Positions 1 through 5,883 of a stretch of 6,372 nt of DNA are shown in pieces. This stretch comes from Elusimicrobia bacterium CG06_land_8_20_14_3_00_38_11 (lineage in GTDB: Bacteria; Elusimicrobiota; UBA8919): positions 1 to 6,372 of the forward strand of contig PEVQ01000054.1 of assembly GCA_002780205.1 (NCBI GenBank), written 5' to 3'. Each line of letters begins with the position of its first letter. Within the stretch, counting starts at the first letter, position 1. A program made the position numbers and the translations under genes. The notes under the pieces are model-generated. The model searched no databases and was not told the DNA's origin. It was given only the letters and a program-made list of their open reading frames with translations.

Positions 1-115
1 TCAAAAACGAAAAAAATATCTACTGCAACGCCCATATGGAATCAAAGCACATAAAAATCAAAAACGAAAAAAATATCTACTGCAACGCCCATATGGAATC
101 AAAGCACATAAAAAT
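1..115 (+). repeat. 57-bp exact tandem duplication inside comM
   Basis: Bases 1-57 and 58-114 are identical, and base 115 still matches the period before it breaks at 116. The period is 19 codons, so the frame is kept. The left limit cannot be seen because the identity reaches the window edge. It could be a recent slippage or duplication event, or an assembly artefact if this edge is also a contig end. Confidence 0.97.
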
Positions 116-308
116 TTACTGCGCAATCGGCGACGAAAGTAAAAAACTTCTTAAACATGCGATGGATAAACTTGGCTTTTCCGCCCGCGCCCACGACAGG
201 ATTCTGAAAGTCGCCAGAACCATCGCTGATTTAGCCGCATCCGAAAATATCCAGACCCCCCACATCGCCGAAGCGATACAGTACAGGTCGTTAGACAGGA
301 CGATGTAA
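3..308 (+). CDS. comM: Mg-chelatase-like AAA ATPase, ComM/YifB family (C-terminal fragment, 5' end outside window)
   Basis: The reading frame is open to the left window edge and ends at TAA 306-308, so this is the last ~101 codons of a gene whose family is usually about 500 residues. The C-terminal block LSARA-like 'FSARAHDRILKVARTIADL' followed by 'SENIQ...HIAEAIQYRSLDR' is the signature of the Mg_chelatase_C domain of ComM/YifB. The family is a hexameric AAA+ helicase; in naturally transformable bacteria ComM promotes branch migration of incoming DNA. The AAA core itself is not visible here. Odd feature: a 19-residue segment (KNEKNIYCNAHMESKHIKI) is present twice in tandem just before the C-terminal block. 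ATG codons at 36 and 93 are internal to the duplicated unit and are probably not starts. The next gene begins 10 bp downstream. Family assignment is confident; whether the duplication is real is uncertain. Confidence 0.88.
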   Translation, partial: KNEKNIYCNAHMESKHIKIKNEKNIYCNAHMESKHIKIYCAIGDESKKLLKHAMDKLGFSARAHDRILKVARTIADLAASENIQTPHIAEAIQYRSLDRTM

Positions 309-317
309 AGGTAAAAA

Positions 318-1181
318 ATGAAAATATTTTCTGACAGATATCCAACCAACATACCATATTTAGTATCAGGTTTTATCGGCGTGAATTTAATTGTTTTCGG
401 ATGGACGGCATTTATTGCTGAAATATATATCGGTAGACCTAGTTCAACTCATTGCATCGGTTTTATATTTTTGCCAGTTTATACTGTTTTAGTACTGCTC
501 ATTTGTTTTGTCGTTGGATTAGTTGTGCGATTTGTTGTCGGCAAATTCGTTCCGTCGCGAATTATAACAAAACGAAGCAATCAAATAATAAATATTTCGT
601 TTGTATGTTCCATTATAGTCGCTTTCCTTTCCGGTATTTTGCTCATTAAATATCAAGAATGGGTTCAAAGACCACATATTATATTCGATGCGGGCCGAAT
701 CATCAAAATAAATCTGTCAACGATTAAAATCATCAAAAAAACAAGTGAATCAAAATTCGTATTTACAACTTATGTTGATGAAAAAAGTGAGGCAGAAACT
801 TTCATATGGAATGGCAAGAAAATTCATTTTGCTGTAGGTAACAGCATCGCGATTCGCGACGAAAACGAAAATAATATTGCAACGGCTGATTTGAGAAAGT
901 ATGACTATATTGGTCGTATTCACGTTATTCAACTTGCCATAGACAATTCCGCCTCAAAAGGATTAGCCGTGTTAGTAAGATTGAGGGCAACTTCACATCG
1001 CTCAATGTTACTCATTTATGACTCTGACGCAAAGTTAGTATATCAAGAACTTCTTAATCGTAACAAGAACGAGAATATAATGAATATCAATACTGATGTT
1101 TCTGGCAAAGAATACATATATGTAGATATTGATAAGCCAATTATGTATTCAACTATTGAAAATGAAAATTATAAAAAATAA
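318..1181 (+). CDS. Uncharacterised membrane protein with three TM segments and a C-terminal soluble domain
   Basis: I do not recognise this 287-residue protein. Three hydrophobic segments are visible at about residues 13-36, 47-75 and 90-110. A hydrophilic, strand-rich region of about 175 residues follows (112-287). Residues ~197-247 (YIGRIHVIQL...GLAVLVRLRA...SMLLIYDSDAKLVYQELL) resemble one blade of a beta-propeller or VCBS-like repeat, with a GLAVLVxLRA core and an LLIYD...LVYQE strand pair; this is only a resemblance. The start ATG at 318 is supported by AAAGG at 307-311. The gene sits 10 bp after comM, and the next gene's Shine-Dalgarno sequence overlaps its stop codon, so these genes are probably co-transcribed. 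Base composition looks more AT-rich than comM and typA, which would fit a less conserved or acquired gene. A role as membrane sensor or surface-anchored protein is possible but not shown. Confidence 0.8.
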   Translation: MKIFSDRYPTNIPYLVSGFIGVNLIVFGWTAFIAEIYIGRPSSTHCIGFIFLPVYTVLVLLICFVVGLVVRFVVGKFVPSRIITKRSNQIINISFVCSIIVAFLSGILLIKYQEWVQRPHIIFDAGRIIKINLSTIKIIKKTSESKFVFTTYVDEKSEAETFIWNGKKIHFAVGNSIAIRDENENNIATADLRKYDYIGRIHVIQLAIDNSASKGLAVLVRLRATSHRSMLLIYDSDAKLVYQELLNRNKNENIMNINTDVSGKEYIYVDIDKPIMYSTIENENYKK

Positions 1182-1192
1182 GGAGCGCTTCT

Positions 1193-1660
1193 ATGGATAG
1201 TTTGGTAATTGTCAGTTTTGCGGTCTCAATACTTCTTGCGGTTTATGAATTGAGCGGGGTATTAAAAGCACGGCTTTCCGGTAGAACAAAAAACACGGGA
1301 AGAGTAATAGCCCGATTTTTCATTCTTGTTATGTTGATGGTACTTCTGGGGGAGTCAGTTCACTGGTATGCCTACATATCGGCGATTGAATTACCGTTAG
1401 CCGAAGACATCAGAATTAGAAATACGCCTTTTTTAATCTGTATTCTCGGGCTCACAACAATTATAATTTTTATTTTTGTTGAAATGTGGACATTGTTCGC
1501 TGAAAAGAAAAAAGGCATCGCCGTGAATTTTGCTTACCGTCTCATCTCGGCGGCAATAATACTTTTATGTCTTATTCCGATACTGCGCAAAACCGTAACA
1601 ATGTGGGATACTTATAATGAAAAACTGCTTCAGCAATATGAATATATTAAAAAAAGATAA
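1193..1660 (+). CDS. Uncharacterised four-TM membrane protein
   Basis: This is a 155-residue hydrophobic protein without a family I can name. Predicted membrane segments lie at about residues 4-22, 39-61, 79-102 and 113-133, separated by short basic loops (KARLSGRTKNTGR, EKKKG). The C-terminus is polar (NEKLLQQYEYIKKR). The basic loops after TM1 and TM3 suggest, by the positive-inside rule, that both termini face the periplasmic side; this is inference. The start is well supported by AAGGAG overlapping the stop codon of the preceding gene (TAA 1179-1181). That gives tight coupling with the three-TM protein upstream, so the two may work as a membrane pair. Its 3' end overlaps the pilin gene downstream. 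Confidence 0.8.
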   Translation: MDSLVIVSFAVSILLAVYELSGVLKARLSGRTKNTGRVIARFFILVMLMVLLGESVHWYAYISAIELPLAEDIRIRNTPFLICILGLTTIIIFIFVEMWTLFAEKKKGIAVNFAYRLISAAIILLCLIPILRKTVTMWDTYNEKLLQQYEYIKKR

Positions 1661-2186
1661 AGGGTTTACCCTGATTGAACTTATGATTGTGGTTGCCATC
1701 ATCGGAATAATCGCGGGTATCGCTATCCCGAAGTTCGCCGAAATGATGAAGAGAGCCAAAGAATCGGCAACAAAAGGCAACCTGGGTATTTGCCGAACAG
1801 CAGTGGCTTTTTATTACGGGGGAAATGAAGGAATATATTCATACCGCATCTCGGGGGATCCGCCCGCCGCACCTCTTTATGAAATCGGCGGCGGCCTGGC
1901 CGACCAGAAATGGGAGGCAGCAAACGGCAGTCCCGACGGTATATACGCGAGGGGTTGGTCTGAGGAACTCTGCGCTGATTTTAGTCCATATATCAGGGAT
2001 TTACCGGAAAATTCTATTTCACCCGGTCAAACCAAAGAAGTCCGCAGCGGTGTTTGGAATGAACCTGATCCCGGCAATTTACCTTCGGGCAATGATAACG
2101 GCTGGTTTTATTGTTTTCGCAGCGGTAAAGTTGTTGTTAATAATAACGGTGTTGATGTAAAAGGTGAGCCATATACGAGTTGGTAG
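1638..2186 (+). CDS. Type IV pilin / type II secretion pseudopilin (GspG/PilE-like)
   Basis: The protein opens with a class III prepilin signal: leader MNILKKDKG, then FTLIELMIVVAIIGIIAGIAIP. Cleavage is expected after Gly9 by a prepilin peptidase (PilD type), which also N-methylates Phe10; Glu14 is the Glu5 of the mature pilin needed for assembly. The hydrophobic helix is followed by KFAEMMKRAKESATKGNLG and a globular C-terminal domain. That domain ends in the pattern GWFYCFRSGKVVVNNNG.D.KGEPYTSW, which matches the GW.Y...G.V.VN..G.D.KG..Y..W ending common in GspG-like pilins. From this start it has 182 residues. An in-frame ATG at 1617 would give a 16-residue leader and a 44-bp overlap with the upstream gene. 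I prefer 1638 because the 9-residue leader is more typical, though neither start has a strong Shine-Dalgarno. No secretion or assembly genes are next to it, so pilus and secretion pseudopilin cannot be told apart. Confidence 0.9.
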   Translation: MNILKKDKGFTLIELMIVVAIIGIIAGIAIPKFAEMMKRAKESATKGNLGICRTAVAFYYGGNEGIYSYRISGDPPAAPLYEIGGGLADQKWEAANGSPDGIYARGWSEELCADFSPYIRDLPENSISPGQTKEVRSGVWNEPDPGNLPSGNDNGWFYCFRSGKVVVNNNGVDVKGEPYTSW

Positions 2187-2200
2187 GATGAAATGTTATT

Positions 2201-2205
2201 AGGAG
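2201..2205 (+). promoter_or_regulatory. Orphan Shine-Dalgarno-like AGGAG in the spacer before typA
   Basis: AGGAGAG starts 14 bp after the pilin stop. It has no properly spaced start codon except TTG 2208, which would give a 12-codon peptide at only 2-bp spacing. It may be the old typA ribosome binding site, now separated from typA by the palindromic element, but this is inference. Confidence 0.25.
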
Positions 2206-2251
2206 AGTTGAAAAAAATATACAATGAGACCGTTGAAAAACCATAGTAAGA

Positions 2252-2333
2252 TGTCATTCTGAGCCACAGGCGAAGAATCTCGAATTTAGTGTTCCGACGA
2301 AAGACGGGATTCTTCACTTCGTTCAGAATGACA
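2252..2333. repeat. Palindromic dispersed-type element with TGTCA...TGACA ends
   Basis: Outer arms TGTCATTCTGA (2252-2262) and TCAGAATGACA (2323-2333) are perfect 11-bp complements. Inner arms GAAGAATC (2272-2279) and GATTCTTC (2308-2315) add 8 bp, around a loop of 28 bases. In RNA this would form a long imperfect hairpin. The TGTCATTCTGAG...GAAGAATC core is one I recall as a dispersed intergenic repeat in many bacterial genomes. No U-run follows, so intrinsic termination is doubtful. It fills about half of the pilin-typA spacer; I see no gene or clear promoter in the rest. Confidence 0.88.
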
Positions 2334-2353
2334 AATAACCACTTTCTCAATAT

Positions 2354-4168
2354 ATGAAAAAAAATAAAATAAATGATAAGGTGCGGAACATCGCCATAAT
2401 CGCGCATGTTGACCACGGAAAAACAACGCTTGTTGATTTCATGTTGCGCCAGAGCGGGACATTCAGGGAAAATCAGGATGTTTCCGAACGGGTTATGGAC
2501 AATATGGATCTTGAACGCGAACGGGGCGTTACAATTTCCGCAAAAAACTGCGCCGTCCGGTGGAAGGGCGTGAGAATAAATATTTTAGACACTCCGGGGC
2601 ACGCCGATTTTGGCGGCGAGGTAGAACGGGCGATTAAAATGGTTGACGGAGCCGTGCTTCTTGTGGATGCATCTGAAGGGCCCTTGCCCCAAACAAGGTT
2701 TGTTTTGCAAAAAGCACTGGAATCCGGACTTAAAATCATCGTGCTAATTAACAAAATTGACAGGAAGGATGCGCGTCCAAAGGAAGTGCTTGACGATGTC
2801 TACGAATTATTTATGGACCTTGATGCGAAAGATAAGCAGTTAGATTTTCCCGTGATTTATTCCGTCGGTCGCGAAGGCATCGCACAGAGATCGCTTAATG
2901 AAAAAGGAAAGGACTTGAGCATACTGTTTGACACGATAATATCCGAAATCCCCGCTCCTTTTTATGAACCCGACGAGCCCTTTCAGATGCTTGTATGCGA
3001 CCTTGATTATTCGGATTATGTCGGGCGACTGGCTGTAGGTCGTGTATTTAACGGGCAGGTGAGCAAGAATGATGACCTTGTCTGTATAAAAGAAAATGGC
3101 GACCTTACTCCGTTAAAAACAACGAAATTGCAAATCTACGACGGTATCAGCATAAAAGAAGTAGCGTCTGCCGAGGCGGGAGATATAGTAATACTTGCCG
3201 GAATAGAAGATGTGTCCATCGGCGATACAATTTGCAATAAGGAAACTCCCAAGGCGCTGAAAAGAATAAAAGTTGATGAACCGACCATTTCTATGCTCTT
3301 CACGATTAATTCATCGCCGATATCAGGCACGGAAGGAAGCGTTGTTCAATCAAGAAAAATTTTGGAACGGCTTAAAAAAGAAACATTACAGAATGTTGCA
3401 ATGCGAGTTGAGGAAATTCCGGGTTCCGATAATTTCATAGTTAAAGGAAGAGGCGAATTCCAGATGGAAATACTTATTGAAATGATGCGCCGGGAAGATT
3501 TTGAACTCAGTGTCGGCAGACCGCAAGTGATATTCAAACAGAAAGACGGAAAAACATTAGAGCCGATAGAACACCTTTTTATTGACTGCGCCGAATCCAA
3601 TATCGGCATAGTTATAGAAAAACTTTCAGGTAGAAAAGGAAAAATGCTCAATATGGTGAATCACGGAACGGGAAGAGTGCGGCTGGAGTTCACCGTTCCG
3701 ACTCGGGCGCTAATCGGATACAGAAGCGAATTTCTTACAGATACAAGGGGAACGGGAATAATGAATTCTTATATTCAGGATTATGAGCATTACAGAGGCG
3801 ATTTTACATTAAGAACGACCGGTTCCCTTGTTTCTGACAGAGAGGGAAAAGCCGTCCCATATGCCCTTTACCACCTTGAACCGCGGGGAACACTTTTCGT
3901 GTCTCCTAACGACCCGGTGTATGAAGGAATGATTATCGGTGAGAATAACCGCGATAATGATTTGAATGTGAACCCGTGCAAAGAAAAGAAACTTACGAAT
4001 ATGCGTGCGGCGGCAAACGATGAAAATATTCTTCTTACTCCTATCCAGCCGATGACACTTGAAAAAGCAATAACATTCATAAAAGATGACGAACTCATAG
4101 AAATAACTCCGAAATCCATCCGTCTCAGAAAAACGGTGCTTTCGGCGACCGCAAGGAAGTCCCTTTAA
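2354..4168 (+). CDS. typA: Ribosome-associated translational GTPase TypA/BipA
   Basis: This is a complete 604-residue protein, close to the ~607 of E. coli BipA. G1 is AHVDHGKTT (17-25), the switch I region holds the conserved ERERGVTI (54-61) with Thr60, G3 is DTPGH (79-83), and G4 is NKID (133-136). The GTPase domain runs to about 200, followed by an EF-Tu-like beta-barrel domain II (~205-300), domains III and V with EF-G-like folds (~310-480; GRGEFQMEILIEMMRRE and HLFIDCAESNIG are typical), and the BipA-specific C-terminal domain (~485-604; TPKSIRLRK is typical). BipA binds the 70S ribosome and helps 50S maturation and stress or cold adaptation in E. coli. The ATG at 2354 lies 20 bp after a palindromic element and has no visible Shine-Dalgarno; TAA at 2336 blocks any longer start. 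The last residues and stop lie inside a hairpin. Function is confident. Confidence 0.97.
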   Translation: MKKNKINDKVRNIAIIAHVDHGKTTLVDFMLRQSGTFRENQDVSERVMDNMDLERERGVTISAKNCAVRWKGVRINILDTPGHADFGGEVERAIKMVDGAVLLVDASEGPLPQTRFVLQKALESGLKIIVLINKIDRKDARPKEVLDDVYELFMDLDAKDKQLDFPVIYSVGREGIAQRSLNEKGKDLSILFDTIISEIPAPFYEPDEPFQMLVCDLDYSDYVGRLAVGRVFNGQVSKNDDLVCIKENGDLTPLKTTKLQIYDGISIKEVASAEAGDIVILAGIEDVSIGDTICNKETPKALKRIKVDEPTISMLFTINSSPISGTEGSVVQSRKILERLKKETLQNVAMRVEEIPGSDNFIVKGRGEFQMEILIEMMRREDFELSVGRPQVIFKQKDGKTLEPIEHLFIDCAESNIGIVIEKLSGRKGKMLNMVNHGTGRVRLEFTVPTRALIGYRSEFLTDTRGTGIMNSYIQDYEHYRGDFTLRTTGSLVSDREGKAVPYALYHLEPRGTLFVSPNDPVYEGMIIGENNRDNDLNVNPCKEKKLTNMRAAANDENILLTPIQPMTLEKAITFIKDDELIEITPKSIRLRKTVLSATARKSL

Positions 4169-4189
4169 TCCCGTTAGGGACTATCGGTC
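4147..4189. repeat. Hairpin spanning the typA stop codon, probably part of a repeat
   Basis: AGTCCCT (4158-4164) pairs with AGGGACT (4176-4182) around an 11-base loop that contains the typA stop. GACCG (4147-4151) pairs with CGGTC (4185-4189) outside it. No U-run follows, so it does not look like an intrinsic terminator. The right flank continues into GCAATGACAAATAA, whose AATGACAAATAA is identical to 2327-2338, the right end of the element before typA. This suggests a partial copy of a related element. Confidence 0.65.
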
Positions 4190-4194
4190 TTGCA

Positions 4195-4614
4195 ATGACA
4201 AATAATAAGAAAATTTTGGATATGAGCAAAAATCCTATTTTTGTTGTCCATAAACATTCGGCTAAACATCTGCACTATGATTTCCGTCTGGAAAAAGATG
4301 GAATCCTAAAAAGTTGGGCGATTCCGAAAGAGCCGTCATCTGACTCTAAAATTAAACGACTTGCAATTGCCGTGCCCGACCACGAGATTGATTATGCGAA
4401 ATTTGAAGGTGTTATTCCGGAAGGCAACTACGGTGCGGGAAAAGTTGAAATCTGGGACAGCGGGGAGTATGTCCCCGAAAAATTCGCAAACGACGAGGTT
4501 ATATGCGAGCTCAAAGGAAAAAAGTTAAACGGCAGGTTCTGTCTTATCAAACTGAAAAAAAATAATCCTGCCGGCAAGAATTGGCTTTTTTTCAAAACGG
4601 TAAAAAACCCTTGA
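4195..4614 (+). CDS. Stand-alone DNA 3'-phosphoesterase, LigD PE-domain family
   Basis: At 139 residues, this is the PE module found at the N-terminus of many LigD end-joining ligases, here without polymerase or ligase domains. Such enzymes trim 3' ends by removing a 3' ribonucleotide or 3' phosphate in a metal-dependent reaction. The core VVHKHSAKHLHYDFRLEKDG, then LKSWAIPKEPS, LAIAVPDHEIDYAKFEGVIPEGNYGAG and VEIWDSG, is diagnostic. His21, His27, Asp29, Arg31, His63 and Tyr67 have exactly the spacing of His42, His48, Asp50, Arg52, His84 and Tyr88 of Pseudomonas LigD, so it should be active. The ATG at 4195 lies in a stretch shared with a repeat end and has no Shine-Dalgarno. ATG 4222 (Met10) is an alternative that keeps all catalytic residues. 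Its TGA stop overlaps the -35 box of the next promoter. A partner ligase or Ku gene is not visible. Confidence 0.93.
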   Translation: MTNNKKILDMSKNPIFVVHKHSAKHLHYDFRLEKDGILKSWAIPKEPSSDSKIKRLAIAVPDHEIDYAKFEGVIPEGNYGAGKVEIWDSGEYVPEKFANDEVICELKGKKLNGRFCLIKLKKNNPAGKNWLFFKTVKNP

Positions 4615-4639
4615 CAAAAAGCAAAAAATTCTTTATAAT
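4611..4639 (+). promoter_or_regulatory. Consensus sigma70-type promoter for the lysM gene cluster
   Basis: TTGACA (4611-4616) and TATAAT (4634-4639) are both perfect consensus boxes with an optimal 17-bp spacer. Transcription should begin near 4646-4648, at the left edge of the palindromic element. The -35 box overlaps the TGA stop (4612-4614) of the phosphoesterase gene. Expression of lysM, and perhaps of the TPR and SPOR genes, is therefore likely strong and independent of the upstream genes. Confidence 0.88.
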
Positions 4640-4647
4640 AAGATAAA

Positions 4648-4725
4648 ACAGGATTAAGGATTAAATCGCTGCGCTTTAAGAATTAAGTTTTTGCTTAATC
4701 CTTACAACTTATCGCTTAATCCTGT
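4648..4725 (-). repeat. GGATTAAG palindromic element, copy 1 (lysM 5' leader)
   Basis: Terminal arms ACAGGATTAAG (4648-4658) and CTTAATCCTGT (4715-4725) are perfect 11-bp inverted repeats. A second pairing, TAAGGATTAA (4655-4664) with TTAATCCTTA (4695-4704), overlaps the first by four bases, so the two stems partly compete. The reverse complement of this element matches 5944-6014 at 64 of 71 bases (about 90%) without gaps. It lies between the promoter and the lysM ribosome binding site and would be the mRNA leader. It encodes no transposase and so looks like a non-autonomous short repeat. Confidence 0.92.
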
Positions 4726-4732
4726 CTCTATC

Positions 4733-4737
4733 GGAGG
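4733..4737 (+). promoter_or_regulatory. Shine-Dalgarno GGAGG that fixes the lysM start
   Basis: GGAGG ends 5 bp before ATG 4743. An in-frame GTG at 4737 overlaps this site and so cannot be the start. The LysM protein therefore begins at 4743. Confidence 0.9.
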
Positions 4738-4742
4738 TGTTT

Positions 4743-5402
4743 ATGAAAAAGTTTTTATCTGTGTTAATCTGTGCTAATCTGTGGCTTGTTTGTTTGTGTT
4801 TTTCAAAAGAACAATTAAAGGTCTATACTGTGGTGAAAGGCGATACTCTGGCACAGATTTCGCAAAAATTTTACAACGATGCCGCACAGTGGAAAAAAAT
4901 TCATTCTTACAATAAGTTTATTAAAAATCCGCATTGGATTTTTCCCGGCGACGAATTGATTATTCCCGTTGATGTTCCCGAAGAAGTAGCGAAGGAAGAA
5001 GTTAAAGAGGAAGTTGCTTCAGCCCCAAAACCCGCTACAGTTCCTAAAGAAGAGCCGGTTAAAAAAGTTGAAGAAGATTCCGTTATCGCCGACGACAATT
5101 GGGAGTTTGACGGTTATGTTTCCGGCGAAAAAGACAGAAAAATAATCATCGGTCAGGGCGACACTGTGTTTTTGGACTTAGGAAAAAAGCAAAACATAAA
5201 ACCACTTGACAGGTATACCGTCTACAGAAAAGACAGAAAGATTGTTCATCCTGAAACCGACGAGAATTTAGGAAATCTGATAAGAAAAATCGGCGTGCTT
5301 GAAATCTCAACGGATATTCAGGATAACACCTGCACGGGTAGAGTTATTATGGCCCGCGAGCCGGTCTTAGTCGGTGATATGATAAAAAAACAGCCGCAGT
5401 AA
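4743..5402 (+). CDS. Secreted LysM-domain protein with conserved C-terminal domain
   Basis: The 219-residue protein begins with a Sec-type signal (MKKFLSVLICANLWLVCLCF, cleavage perhaps near Ser21). A single LysM domain follows at residues 28-75 (YTVVKGDTLAQISQKFY...NPHWIFPGDELIIP), which in this family binds N-acetylglucosamine-containing glycans such as peptidoglycan. Residues ~76-115 are an acidic Glu/Lys/Val/Pro linker (EEVAKEEVKEEV...). The C-terminal ~100 residues (GQGDTVFLDLG...DRYTVYRKDRKIVHPETDENLGNLIRKIGVLEI) form a beta-rich domain of a type often found behind LysM in envelope proteins; I cannot give it a function. The lipobox is poor (C17 and C19 lack a good -3 residue), so it is probably periplasmic or secreted rather than a lipoprotein. 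The gene has its own consensus promoter and strong Shine-Dalgarno. Its signal-peptide core is encoded by a 10-bp repeat. Confidence 0.92.
   Translation: MKKFLSVLICANLWLVCLCFSKEQLKVYTVVKGDTLAQISQKFYNDAAQWKKIHSYNKFIKNPHWIFPGDELIIPVDVPEEVAKEEVKEEVASAPKPATVPKEEPVKKVEEDSVIADDNWEFDGYVSGEKDRKIIIGQGDTVFLDLGKKQNIKPLDRYTVYRKDRKIVHPETDENLGNLIRKIGVLEISTDIQDNTCTGRVIMAREPVLVGDMIKKQPQ
4757..4786 (+). repeat. Three tandem 10-bp units (ATCTGTG + 3 nt) in the lysM signal-peptide region
   Basis: ATCTGTG occurs at 4757, 4767 and 4777, followed by TTA, CTA and GCT. Because 10 is not a multiple of three, each unit is read in a different frame, giving the h-region SVLICANLWL. Repeats of this ATCTGTG(N)TTAATCTGTG kind are, from memory, dispersed in non-coding DNA of various bacteria. 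Confidence 0.85.
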
Positions 5403-5415
5403 AAACAATTAAAAA

Positions 5416-5483
5416 TGACACGAAGTGTCACCCCGAATTCATTTCGGGGTCTAAAGAGATGCTGAAATAAATTCAGCATGACA
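5416..5483. repeat. Multi-hairpin palindromic element with TGTCA...TGACA ends
   Basis: Three stems are visible. TGACAC/GTGTCA pair in 5416-5430 with a 3-base loop. ACCCCGAA (5430-5437) pairs with TTCGGGGT (5443-5450). ATGCTGAA (5459-5466) pairs with TTCAGCAT (5472-5479). TGTCA (5426-5430) also complements TGACA (5479-5483), so the last two hairpins can sit on a closing stem as a three-way junction. The element fills most of the 94-bp lysM-TPR gap. There is no U-run, so it may act in mRNA stability or partial termination rather than as a classical terminator. Confidence 0.87.
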
Positions 5484-5496
5484 TGATTAAAAATGT

Positions 5497-5880
5497 ATGA
5501 AAAAGTTTGTAATTTTTGTTCTTATAGTTATTGCAATTTTTTACTGGGCGTCGGATTTCGTAAAAACCGGAAAATTGCAGAAATTTATTGACGCTCACTC
5601 GGACAAATCATGGGCGCCGAAAGTTCAGTATCAATTAGGGGAAATTTATCGGACAGCATCAAAATATGATGATGCCGAGTTATGTTATAATAGGGTGTTG
5701 GAAAAATATACTTCTTCACAGATTACCGTTGATTCCATGTATAATTTAGGCACAATTTACGAGGACACAAAAAGATTTTCGCAGGCAAAAGAGATTTACA
5801 AAAAAATTATTGATGAACATCCGGATTACGAAAACATAAAAATGGTCGAGACACGACTCGGCTTTATAATGAATTATTGA
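5497..5880 (+). CDS. Membrane-anchored tetratricopeptide (TPR) protein
   Basis: This 127-residue protein has an N-terminal hydrophobic segment at residues 4-17 (VIFVLIVIAIFYW), acting as signal anchor or uncleaved signal, then two TPR units at about 40-73 (YQLGEIYRTASKYDDAELCYNRVLEKY) and 78-111 (YNLGTIYEDTKRFSQAKEIYKKIIDEHP). The residue pattern (LG.IY, Y..A...Y..ii..P) is close to the BamD/YbgF/Tol-Pal-associated TPR type, so protein-protein interaction in the periplasm is likely; its partner is unknown. The start ATG at 5497 follows the palindromic element by 13 bp and has no Shine-Dalgarno, so translation may depend on coupling or an AT-rich initiation region. The SPOR gene begins 3 bp after its stop in the same frame. 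Confidence 0.87.
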   Translation: MKKFVIFVLIVIAIFYWASDFVKTGKLQKFIDAHSDKSWAPKVQYQLGEIYRTASKYDDAELCYNRVLEKYTSSQITVDSMYNLGTIYEDTKRFSQAKEIYKKIIDEHPDYENIKMVETRLGFIMNY

Positions 5881-5883
5881 ATT

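Noticed and set aside
2208..2246. Tiny TTG-started ORF of 12 codons after AGGAG
   Set aside because: Spacing from AGGAG to TTG is only 2 bp, the peptide is unrecognisable, and there is no sign of coding constraint.
2252..2333. Intrinsic terminator between the pilin gene and typA
   Set aside because: The hairpin is long, AT-rich and interrupted, and is not followed by a T-run; it fits a repeat element better.
2473..4119. Minus-strand open frames of 64-101 codons opposite typA
   Set aside because: They lie opposite a strongly conserved gene and show no recognisable protein features; they are antisense shadows.
4737..4742. GTG start for the LysM gene, two codons upstream
   Set aside because: The GTG overlaps the GGAGG ribosome binding site, while ATG 4743 has correct 5-bp spacing.
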